Positions 4,787-10,867 of a DNA stretch of 10,867 nucleotides are shown here, in pieces. Within the stretch, counting starts at the first letter, position 1. Each line of letters starts with the position of its first letter. A program made the translations under genes and the position numbers. Source of the stretch: an uncultured Alphaproteobacteria bacterium (GTDB lineage: Bacteria > Pseudomonadota > Alphaproteobacteria > Rs-D84). The stretch is taken from the NCBI GenBank assembly GCA_947589625.1, contig CANQCM010000023.1, positions 1 to 10,867 on the forward strand, written 5' to 3'. The notes beneath the pieces are model-generated. The model did no database searches and was not told the DNA's origin. It saw only the letters and a program-made list of their open reading frames with translations.

Positions 4787-6010
4787 GCAGAAAATACAAA
4801 AAACAATATAAAAGTGGTTTCTTTTGGTTGTCGGCTGAATGCGCTGGAATGTGAAAAGATTCAATCTATGCTGGGCGAAATCGTGCAAACAGCGATTATC
4901 GTTAATACTTGCGCAGTGACGGGTGAAGCCGAACGCCAATCGGGGCAAACTGTACGAAAACTGGCGCGCGAAAACCCAAATGTGCCAATTTTTATAACAG
5001 GCTGTGCGGCGACCCGAAATCCGACATTATTTTGCCAGATTCCAAATACTGTGGTCATTCCAAACAATCAAAAATTGAAATTATCGGCATATATTGACGG
5101 GCTGCGCGCCATTGATTGCGAAAATGCCAGAATTGATAAATTTACACATTCTGAACCGAAATTGTCCAAGAAATATATACAAGTGCAAAATGGCTGTAAT
5201 CATCAATGTACATATTGTGTGACCAGACTGTTGCGCGGTGCGTCTGTGTCTTTTCCGTATGACGAAATTTTATCTGCTGCGCGTAAAGCCATTTCTGATG
5301 GATTTTGCGAAATTGTTTTAACTGGTGTTGATACAGCGTCTTATGCGCGCGATGGGCGATTGATTTCTGATGTATGTCGCGATTTATTGCATGATGTGCC
5401 TGAAATCAGGCGCCTGCGGTTGTCGTCTGTTGACCCTGCATCGCCAGAAATATTCAAGATTATAAATCTGATTCATGATAATCCGCGTATGGCGCGCCAT
5501 TTGCATTTATCTATGCAATCGGGCAGTGATGCGGTTTTGCGTGATATGCAGCGGCGGCATAACGCCGACACTGTACGCAAAATTGTTGCGGTGGCAGGCC
5601 CTGATATTACATTTAGTTGGGACATCATTTGCGGGTTTCCAAATGAATCAGACGCGAAATTTACCGAAACTATGAATTTAGTAGCCGATGTTCGCCCAAT
5701 TAAAATTCATGCGTTTCCGTTTTCGCCTCGTCCTGATACAGTTGCGGCAACTATGCCAAATCAAGTGGCACACAATATCGCCAAAGAACGTGTGCAGACT
5801 ATTTCAGACGCGGCGCGCAAAATCCGCCATGAATTTATGCAGTCGCAACTGGGGACAGTGGTTAATGCATTGGCAGAAGAAAATAATATCGCGCGCGATG
5901 ACCATGATATAGACATCGTTATTTCTGGGGCGCGTGTTGCCCCACGAACAATGCAACGGGTAAAATTGCAAGGAATTTCAGGCGATGCGTTTATTGGCGA
6001 AATTGTATAA
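4781..6010 (+). CDS. mtaB: tRNA N6-threonylcarbamoyladenosine methylthiotransferase
   Basis: A 409-residue radical-SAM methylthiotransferase of the MiaB/MtaB group. MtaB converts t6A37 to ms2t6A37 in tRNAs that read ANN codons, improving decoding. The N-terminal domain binds one 4Fe-4S cluster through C17 (FGCRLN), C44 (NTCAV) and C75 (TGCAA). The radical-SAM cluster is held by C139-x3-C143-x2-C146 (NGCNHQCTYC). GVDTASY, HLHLSMQSGSD and GFPNESDAKF are further family blocks. The C-terminal 60 residues form a short TRAM-like RNA-binding region. FGCRLNALE rather than the MiaB GCQMN pattern favours MtaB. ATG at 4781 follows AAGGA at 4767-4771. It is transcribed divergently from rpoZ, with the dac gene 43 nt downstream under its own promoter. 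Confidence 0.92.
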   Translation: MQAENTKNNIKVVSFGCRLNALECEKIQSMLGEIVQTAIIVNTCAVTGEAERQSGQTVRKLARENPNVPIFITGCAATRNPTLFCQIPNTVVIPNNQKLKLSAYIDGLRAIDCENARIDKFTHSEPKLSKKYIQVQNGCNHQCTYCVTRLLRGASVSFPYDEILSAARKAISDGFCEIVLTGVDTASYARDGRLISDVCRDLLHDVPEIRRLRLSSVDPASPEIFKIINLIHDNPRMARHLHLSMQSGSDAVLRDMQRRHNADTVRKIVAVAGPDITFSWDIICGFPNESDAKFTETMNLVADVRPIKIHAFPFSPRPDTVAATMPNQVAHNIAKERVQTISDAARKIRHEFMQSQLGTVVNALAEENNIARDDHDIDIVISGARVAPRTMQRVKLQGISGDAFIGEIV

Positions 6011-6018
6011 AAATTCTG

Positions 6019-6047
6019 TTGGCAATGTGGGTTTATGTTGCTAATAT
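6019..6047 (+). promoter_or_regulatory. Promoter of the D,D-carboxypeptidase gene (leaderless type)
   Basis: TTGGCA (6019-6024), 17-bp spacer, TAATAT (6042-6047) with extended TGC. Exactly six nt then precede ATG at 6054, so the predicted transcription start is the start codon. No Shine-Dalgarno sequence is present. Confidence 0.65.
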
Positions 6048-6053
6048 GCGATT

Positions 6054-7232
6054 ATGATGATAAAGAAATTATTTGCCATTATTTTAACACTTACAACATT
6101 TGCAGCGCGTGCGGATTTTACAACATCGGCGCGGTCTGCGTATTTAATAGATTATGATTCAGGTGCAGAAATTGTATCTAAAAACGCCGACACATTAATG
6201 CCCCCATCATCAATGATAAAATTGATGACTTTGACATTGCTGTTTGATGAAGTCAAGGCTGGGCGTTTAACCATGGACGACCGTATAACTGTGGGTCAAA
6301 ATGCCGACTATCAAGATTCTAAATGGTATTCTGCCAGCAAGATTTGCCTGAGTGCTGGGCAAAGCATAACTGTGCGTGATTTGATTCTGGGGCTGATTGT
6401 GTTGTCTGGGGGCGATGCCGCGGTTGTCGTTGCAGAAAAGTTGGCAGGCGGTGAAACTGAATTTACCGATATGATGACACGCAAGGCACGCGAAATCGGC
6501 ATGACGCAATCTACTTTTGGTAATTCCAGTGGTTTGCCTGACCCAAATAATCTGATGACCAGCCGTGAATTGGCAATGTTGGCGCGTTATATCATTACTC
6601 AATACCCAGATATTTACCCGATGTTTGCCACCAAACGATTTGAATTCGGCGAACATCAATCTGATTGGTGTCGCGATTGGGGGCGCACACATACACTGAA
6701 TTATAATCGGCTGTTATTCACAATGGCAGGCGCAGACGGATTAAAAACAGGTCATACTGACGATGGCGGTTATGGCATGGTCGCCAGCAGTGTTGTTGGT
6801 GGTCGGCGTTTGATTGCGGTTATAAATGGATTTCGGGGCAAAGGGCATGACGCACTGGCAGCCGAGGTTAAAAAGTTGCTGAATTATGGATATTCTACAA
6901 CGACAACAAATGTGTTTTATCGCCCAAATGACAAGATTGCCAAGATTCCTGTATGGTACGGTCGCCAAGATTTTGTTGTGGCAACTGTGGCGACGCCTTT
7001 TGCAATTACTGTGCAGAAATCAGACGGTATGAAAGATGTGCGCGTTTTGGCGCGTTATAATGACCCAGTTGCTGCGCCAATTCAAGTTGGCGATGTGGTT
7101 GGCGAAATTATCGCAGAACGCAATGGCAAAGTTATCGCACGGGCAGATTTAGTTGCAATGACACGCGTCAAGAAAACGCAATTTTTCGGACGCATTGTGC
7201 GAAACATTATGGTTATGATTGGGTTAAAGTAA
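6054..7232 (+). CDS. D-alanyl-D-alanine carboxypeptidase (PBP5/DacA family)
   Basis: A 392-residue low-molecular-weight penicillin-binding protein, which removes the terminal D-alanine from peptidoglycan pentapeptides in the periplasm. A signal peptide is visible (MMIKKLFAIILTLTTFAARA, cleavage about residue 20). Catalytic motifs: S53-M-I-K56 (SxxK with the acylated serine), S118-G-G120 in the place of SxN, and K231-T-G233. The PBP5 C-terminal beta domain covers about 305-370, and the end (TQFFGRIVRNIMVMIGLK) is an amphipathic helix expected to anchor it to the inner membrane. The third residue of the SxN motif is glycine instead of the usual asparagine, which may alter catalysis or beta-lactam binding. 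The start at 6054 is set by the -10 box six nt upstream; ATG at 6057 is equally possible for translation. It is followed two nt later by holB. Confidence 0.92.
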   Translation: MMIKKLFAIILTLTTFAARADFTTSARSAYLIDYDSGAEIVSKNADTLMPPSSMIKLMTLTLLFDEVKAGRLTMDDRITVGQNADYQDSKWYSASKICLSAGQSITVRDLILGLIVLSGGDAAVVVAEKLAGGETEFTDMMTRKAREIGMTQSTFGNSSGLPDPNNLMTSRELAMLARYIITQYPDIYPMFATKRFEFGEHQSDWCRDWGRTHTLNYNRLLFTMAGADGLKTGHTDDGGYGMVASSVVGGRRLIAVINGFRGKGHDALAAEVKKLLNYGYSTTTTNVFYRPNDKIAKIPVWYGRQDFVVATVATPFAITVQKSDGMKDVRVLARYNDPVAAPIQVGDVVGEIIAERNGKVIARADLVAMTRVKKTQFFGRIVRNIMVMIGLK

Positions 7233-7234
7233 TT

Positions 7235-8134
7235 ATGGCGACACGCAAAACCAAATCTTTATATGAATTTCCAGCGCCAATTGATAATGAAAAACTGGTT
7301 GGACATAACGAAATTTTAAGTGATTTTGTTGCGGCATGGCAAAATCGCGATGTACACCCGTTGCACCCTGTATGGATGTTGACGGGCCCCCGCGGCATTG
7401 GCAAGGCAACATTAGCATATAAAATCGCAAAAATGGTTTATGGTAATGTGGGCGATTGCTTTATTGTTGATATGTCCGCAAATATTGATAAAGACGGTAA
7501 ACCATGGGACGGCAAACAGATTTCTGTGCATACAATCCGCGCAATGATTGAAAAAATGCAAATGTCGTCTATGTCTGGCGAATGGCGCGTGGTGATAATT
7601 GATTCTGTTGATGAATTAAGTGTGCCGGCATCAAATGCCATGTTAAAATTACTGGAAGAACCACCTGCCAAGACTTTGTTCTTGCTGGTCGTACATCAAT
7701 TATCAAATGTGTTGCCGACTGTGCGTTCGCGCGCACGCGTTGAAAAAATGCGCCCATTAAATATGACGCAATTACGCGAATTGTGTGCGCGATTTATGCC
7801 TGATACGGAAATCAGCAACGAAATATTAAAATTATCAAACGGCAGTTTTGGGCAAATTGCAAATCTGGTGCAATCAGGTGGCGATGAAATTTATGATGAA
7901 CTGATTGATTTGATTGAGAACAAAAACGCGACCGCTGGGGACATTATGTCAATGGCAAATAAAATCGGTGCAGAACCTGCGTTGTACCCTATTATTTTGA
8001 ATGCTGTTGCCCGATATAATTTGGCAGAATTGTATCCCATGGCGACAAATGCAATTGCTGATATTACGCGAATATATCTTGAACCCACAACCGCGATTTT
8101 CAAGATTATTCAGGAGATTAAAAAATGTTTATAG
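7235..8134 (+). CDS. holB: DNA polymerase III delta-prime subunit
   Basis: A 299-residue clamp-loader AAA+ protein that, with gamma/tau and delta, loads the beta sliding clamp during replication. The Walker A region GPRGIGKATLAYK is at 51-63; VVIIDSVDEL (about 118-127) is the degenerate Walker B; NAMLKLLEEPPAKTLFLLV (134-152) and TVRSRAR (162-168, sensor/SRC-like) are the conserved blocks shared with DnaX. The C-terminal collar domain is helical. It begins two nt after the carboxypeptidase stop and overlaps tatD by ten bases, so the three are one operon. A thymidylate kinase gene, often placed just before holB, is absent here. Confidence 0.9.
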   Translation: MATRKTKSLYEFPAPIDNEKLVGHNEILSDFVAAWQNRDVHPLHPVWMLTGPRGIGKATLAYKIAKMVYGNVGDCFIVDMSANIDKDGKPWDGKQISVHTIRAMIEKMQMSSMSGEWRVVIIDSVDELSVPASNAMLKLLEEPPAKTLFLLVVHQLSNVLPTVRSRARVEKMRPLNMTQLRELCARFMPDTEISNEILKLSNGSFGQIANLVQSGGDEIYDELIDLIENKNATAGDIMSMANKIGAEPALYPIILNAVARYNLAELYPMATNAIADITRIYLEPTTAIFKIIQEIKKCL

Positions 8135-8880
8135 ATACTCATTGTCATTTAACAGAAAAATATTTGAATGACGATTTAGACGCGATAATCGCACGCGCCA
8201 ATGACGCAGGTGTTGATACGATAATTTGTCCGACCGCCGACCCAAACGACATAAATGGCGCAATTGCCATTGCGGACACACACCAACATATTTTTTTAAC
8301 TTTGGGTATTCACCCAGAATACGCAGGCACAGACGCATCTAAATTTTTAACAGATGATATTTTAAGCAATCCGCGCGTTGTGGGTATTGGCGAAATCGGG
8401 TTGGATTATCATTCTGGCAACGATGACCGCATGGCACAGATTGAATTGTTTCGTCAACAGCTGGAAATTGCGCACAAGCATAATTTGCCTGTGGCAATAC
8501 ATACCCGTGATGCAGAATCTGATACCGATGAAATCTTGCATGGCGATGTTCGCGGTGTTATGCATTGTTTTACCAGTTCATGGGATTTAGCACGCAAAAT
8601 GCTGGATCGCGGATTTTATTTTTCTGCATCTGGTATTTTGACATTCAAAAATGCGGCAGATGTTCGCGAAACATTTGCCCGTATACCAAACGACAGAATT
8701 GTTATTGAAACAGACTCGCCATATTGCGCACCTGTGCCATATCGTGGGCGGCAATGCGAACCAGCATTTGTTGTGGAAACCGCGCGGGTATTGGCGTCTG
8801 TGAAAAATATGTTGTTGTCAGAACTGGCGCCGATATTGCGCGCGAACACCGCCCAGTTATATCCGAAAATAATCTTGTAA
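8125..8880 (+). CDS. tatD: TatD family metal-dependent deoxyribonuclease
   Basis: A 251-residue TIM-barrel hydrolase. Metal ligands in order: H6 and H8 (DTHCHL), E90 (GIGEIGLDYH), H126 (AIHTRD), H147 (VMHCFTSS) and D197 (ETDSPY). TatD proteins are 3'-5' exonucleases acting on single-stranded or damaged DNA; YcfH-type paralogues are close relatives and cannot be separated by eye. The GLDYH and PVPYRGRQCEP blocks are typical. ATG at 8125 follows AGGAG eight bases upstream and overlaps the end of holB, implying translational coupling. Confidence 0.92.
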   Translation: MFIDTHCHLTEKYLNDDLDAIIARANDAGVDTIICPTADPNDINGAIAIADTHQHIFLTLGIHPEYAGTDASKFLTDDILSNPRVVGIGEIGLDYHSGNDDRMAQIELFRQQLEIAHKHNLPVAIHTRDAESDTDEILHGDVRGVMHCFTSSWDLARKMLDRGFYFSASGILTFKNAADVRETFARIPNDRIVIETDSPYCAPVPYRGRQCEPAFVVETARVLASVKNMLLSELAPILRANTAQLYPKIIL

Positions 8881-8891
8881 GTTTTTGAAAT

Positions 8892-8920
8892 TTGCAATTT
8901 GATATTATGTGCGATAAAAT
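8892..8920 (+). promoter_or_regulatory. Promoter of smpB
   Basis: TTGCAA (8892-8897), 17-bp spacer, TAAAAT (8915-8920), nine nt before ATG at 8930. The predicted leader is two or three nt and no Shine-Dalgarno sequence is present. The hexamers are identical to those in the invertible element. Confidence 0.65.
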
Positions 8921-8929
8921 AAAATTACT

Positions 8930-9394
8930 ATGGCACGTCAGATTATAAAATTTGGTCAAGTTTCAGAAAACCGCAAGGCGCGTTTCAATTACACAATTGA
9001 AGACACGATAGAGGCTGGGATTTCGTTAACAGGCGCAGAAATAAAATCTGTGCGGTATGGTTTGGTGTCTATATCTGATGGATTTGTTCAACGACGCGGC
9101 GACAATCTTTTTCTGGCAGGCATAGAAATTCAAAAATTACCCACCGCGGCGCGTATTGTGAATTTTGATGAACGGCGTCCGCGTCAGTTGCTGTTACACC
9201 GCAATCAAATTAATCGCATGATTGGCAAATTGCAAGAAAAAGGCGCAACGATATTTCCATTGAAATTGTATTTTAACAATCGTGGGCGTCTGAAGGTCTT
9301 GCTGGGGATTGGGTATGGTAAAAACAAAGTAGACAAGCGCGAAACTATCAAACAGCGCGAATGGCAACGCACAAAATCAAGAATTTTGAAATAG
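8930..9394 (+). CDS. smpB: SsrA-binding protein SmpB
   Basis: A 154-residue OB-fold protein that binds tmRNA and brings it to stalled ribosomes for trans-translation. Conserved blocks: RKARFNYTIEDTIEAGISLTG with GAEIKSVR (about 36-43), GFVQRRGDNLFLAGIEI (51-67), a FPLKLYFNNRGRLKVLLGI strand pair (109-127) and the tail YGKNKVDKRETIKQREWQR (about 129-147), which mimics mRNA in the decoding centre. Length is normal. It starts a new transcript 49 nt after tatD, and trpS follows after 22 nt. Confidence 0.95.
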   Translation: MARQIIKFGQVSENRKARFNYTIEDTIEAGISLTGAEIKSVRYGLVSISDGFVQRRGDNLFLAGIEIQKLPTAARIVNFDERRPRQLLLHRNQINRMIGKLQEKGATIFPLKLYFNNRGRLKVLLGIGYGKNKVDKRETIKQREWQRTKSRILK

Positions 9395-9416
9395 TTTAAT
9401 ACCAAAGGGAAAAAGT

Positions 9417-10412
9417 ATGATTGATAATAAAATTGTTTTAACTGGTATAAAACCCACAGGAACACCGCATTTTGGAAATTATGTTGGCGCGTTAAAGCCA
9501 TTGGTGCAAATGTCCCAAGACCACAAAACTTTTGTGTTTATCGCTGATTTGCACGCGTTGAATATAATGCATAACCCAGACGATGTGCGCCACCATTCAT
9601 ACGAAATCGCAGCAATTCTGGTTGCGTTGGGGCTGAATTTAGAAAACGCGGTATTGTTTCGGCAATCTGATATTGACGCGGTGTATAAATTAAATACTTT
9701 TTTAATGAATGTGACACCAAAAGGTCTGATGAATCGTGCGCATTCGTACAAGGCGGCGATGGATAAAAACACCGCGGCGGGTAATGATATTGATTCAGGT
9801 GTTAATATGGGTTTATATACATACCCTGTATTAATGGCGGCGGACATTTTGTTATATGGCGCAGACATTGTTCCTGTGGGTGCCGATCAAAAGCAACATG
9901 TTGAATTTGCGCGCGATATTGCAGGCTATTTTAATAATATCTATGGCGAAACTTTCAAATTGCCCGAACCAATGATTGGCGCAGATACTGGCATTATTCC
10001 AGGGTTAGATGGTCGGAAAATGAGCAAATCTTATGACAATGTAATTCCGTTGTTTGCGTCTGAAAAAGATTTGAAGAAAGGCATTATGCGCATTATTACT
10101 GATTCTAAAACGCCAGAAGAGCCAAAAGACCCAGACACTTCTACTATTGTTGCGCTGTATCGTCATTTTGCGACAGATGCCGAATTTGCAGATTTTCGCG
10201 CACGGTTTGCCGCGCCTGGTATGGGGTATGGTGCCGCCAAGACAGAATTGTTTGAAAAAATAAATTCTGTGTTGTCGCCAATGCGCGCGATATATGACCA
10301 ATTGATGACCGACACATCAAAACTGGACGAAATATTGGCATCGGGCGCAGAACGCGCCACCGCGGTCGCAGAAAAAACAATTTCTCGCGTTCGTAAAAAA
10401 ATGTTAGGCTAA
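9417..10412 (+). CDS. trpS: Tryptophanyl-tRNA synthetase
   Basis: A 331-residue class I aminoacyl-tRNA synthetase that charges tRNA-Trp. The HIGH-equivalent is PHFGN at 17-21 and KMSKS is at 201-205, both intact. GADIVPVGADQKQHVEFARDIA, around 148-169, is the tryptophan-binding signature (written here in part). The C-terminal helical anticodon-binding region is complete. The length matches the usual bacterial enzyme. AAAGGG lies eight or so nt before the ATG; no T-box or leader peptide is visible in the 22-nt gap after smpB, so it is likely cotranscribed with smpB. Confidence 0.95.
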   Translation: MIDNKIVLTGIKPTGTPHFGNYVGALKPLVQMSQDHKTFVFIADLHALNIMHNPDDVRHHSYEIAAILVALGLNLENAVLFRQSDIDAVYKLNTFLMNVTPKGLMNRAHSYKAAMDKNTAAGNDIDSGVNMGLYTYPVLMAADILLYGADIVPVGADQKQHVEFARDIAGYFNNIYGETFKLPEPMIGADTGIIPGLDGRKMSKSYDNVIPLFASEKDLKKGIMRIITDSKTPEEPKDPDTSTIVALYRHFATDAEFADFRARFAAPGMGYGAAKTELFEKINSVLSPMRAIYDQLMTDTSKLDEILASGAERATAVAEKTISRVRKKMLG

Positions 10413-10440
10413 TTAAAAATATCAAGGAAAGGAGAAATCA

Positions 10441-10867
10441 TGAAATCAAACAATCGGGCTTTATGGATTGGCGGTGCGGTTGCACTGGTGGCTGTATTAT
10501 TGGCGTGTGGCGCGTTTCGCCATGATAAAACATTGCGGACAATATCGGTCAATGGCGAATGCCTGACCACTGCACCCAAAGACAGAACCGCCATCACCCT
10601 GCGCGTTACAACACTGGATAAATCGGCGGCGCGGTCTATGCGTATGGCAACAGATAAAATGGCAGAAATTACCGCCTTTGTAAAAGATTTAGATGCAGAA
10701 ATGCAAACGACCCAATTTAATTCATACGAAAAAACAGAATGGAATCACACAACACAAAAATCAGAATCGTTGGGCATAGAAACAACAATCGCGGTGGAAA
10801 TTTCGTCTGAATCAATGGACACAATTGAACAAGTGCTGAATAAATTTGCAGGCATGGACAATGTGTT
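10441..10867 (+). CDS. SIMPL (DUF541) domain protein, C-terminus outside window
   Basis: An open frame of 142 complete codons continues past the right edge. The N-terminus has a hydrophobic segment (about 8-22) ending LLAC, either a lipobox with C23 or a membrane anchor. RTISVNGECLTTAPKDRTAI at about 33-52 matches the SIMPL/DUF541 start (usually VSVxGEG with an APD-type turn); long helices and the strand ETTIAVEIS follow. SIMPL proteins are envelope proteins of poorly defined role. AAAGGAG at 10428-10434 is a strong ribosome binding site six nt before ATG. It lies 28 nt after trpS, probably cotranscribed. Confidence 0.8.

Noticed and set aside
4722..4799. N-terminal extension of rpoZ
   Set aside because: The core begins at 4721 with a good ribosome binding site, and the extension would cover both divergent promoters and the mtaB start.

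Overview
The window reads as a chromosomal segment of a Gram-negative bacterium, most likely an alphaproteobacterium, possibly one of the small-genome gut lineages. The basis is the housekeeping set (rpoZ, mtaB, a D,D-carboxypeptidase, holB, tatD, smpB, trpS), the dac-holB-tatD order that resembles a trimmed version of a common alphaproteobacterial cluster, the lipoproteins, and an AT-leaning sequence with many GCGC-rich codons. The taxonomic placement is inference.

Left half, minus strand (1-4168), accessory and surface-related. Transcription runs right to left: a small orphan secreted or lipoprotein-like gene (4147-3758), an Mpi/Hin-type serine recombinase (3576-2965), a short segment bounded by perfect 15-bp inverted repeats, two family 2 glycosyltransferases (2806-1964 and 1961-1137), a hexapeptide-repeat acyltransferase broken by a frameshift in a run of eight G (1094-328), and a lipoprotein cut by the window edge (275-1). 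The key point is that the short segment between recombinase and glycosyltransferases contains a well-formed promoter (TTGCAA, 17 bp, TAAAAT with an extended -10) pointing at the glycosyltransferases. Flipping the segment would turn this promoter away from them. The left inversion site is a perfect 26-bp palindrome of two 12-bp arms around a TT core, which is the architecture of sites used by Hin-type serine invertases. With the homopolymer frameshift two genes downstream, the locus looks like a surface-glycan module with two independent phase-variation mechanisms. The promoter is in the ON orientation here, and the acyltransferase is out of frame.

Middle (4226-4800): a serine tRNA (anticodon GGA) lies 12 nt downstream of rpoZ, apparently in the same transcript. 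rpoZ and mtaB diverge from promoters whose -10 hexamers overlap.

Right half, plus strand (4781-10867), housekeeping: mtaB (tRNA methylthiotransferase); dac, holB and tatD closely packed; smpB and trpS with a promoter before smpB; and the start of a SIMPL-domain protein with its own strong ribosome binding site.

A genome-wide habit can be seen: several genes that are first in their transcript (275-, 1094-, 6054+ and probably 4147- and 8930+) have a -10 box only 6-9 nt before ATG and no Shine-Dalgarno sequence, so they are probably read from leaderless mRNAs. Genes inside operons carry clear AGGAG-type sites.
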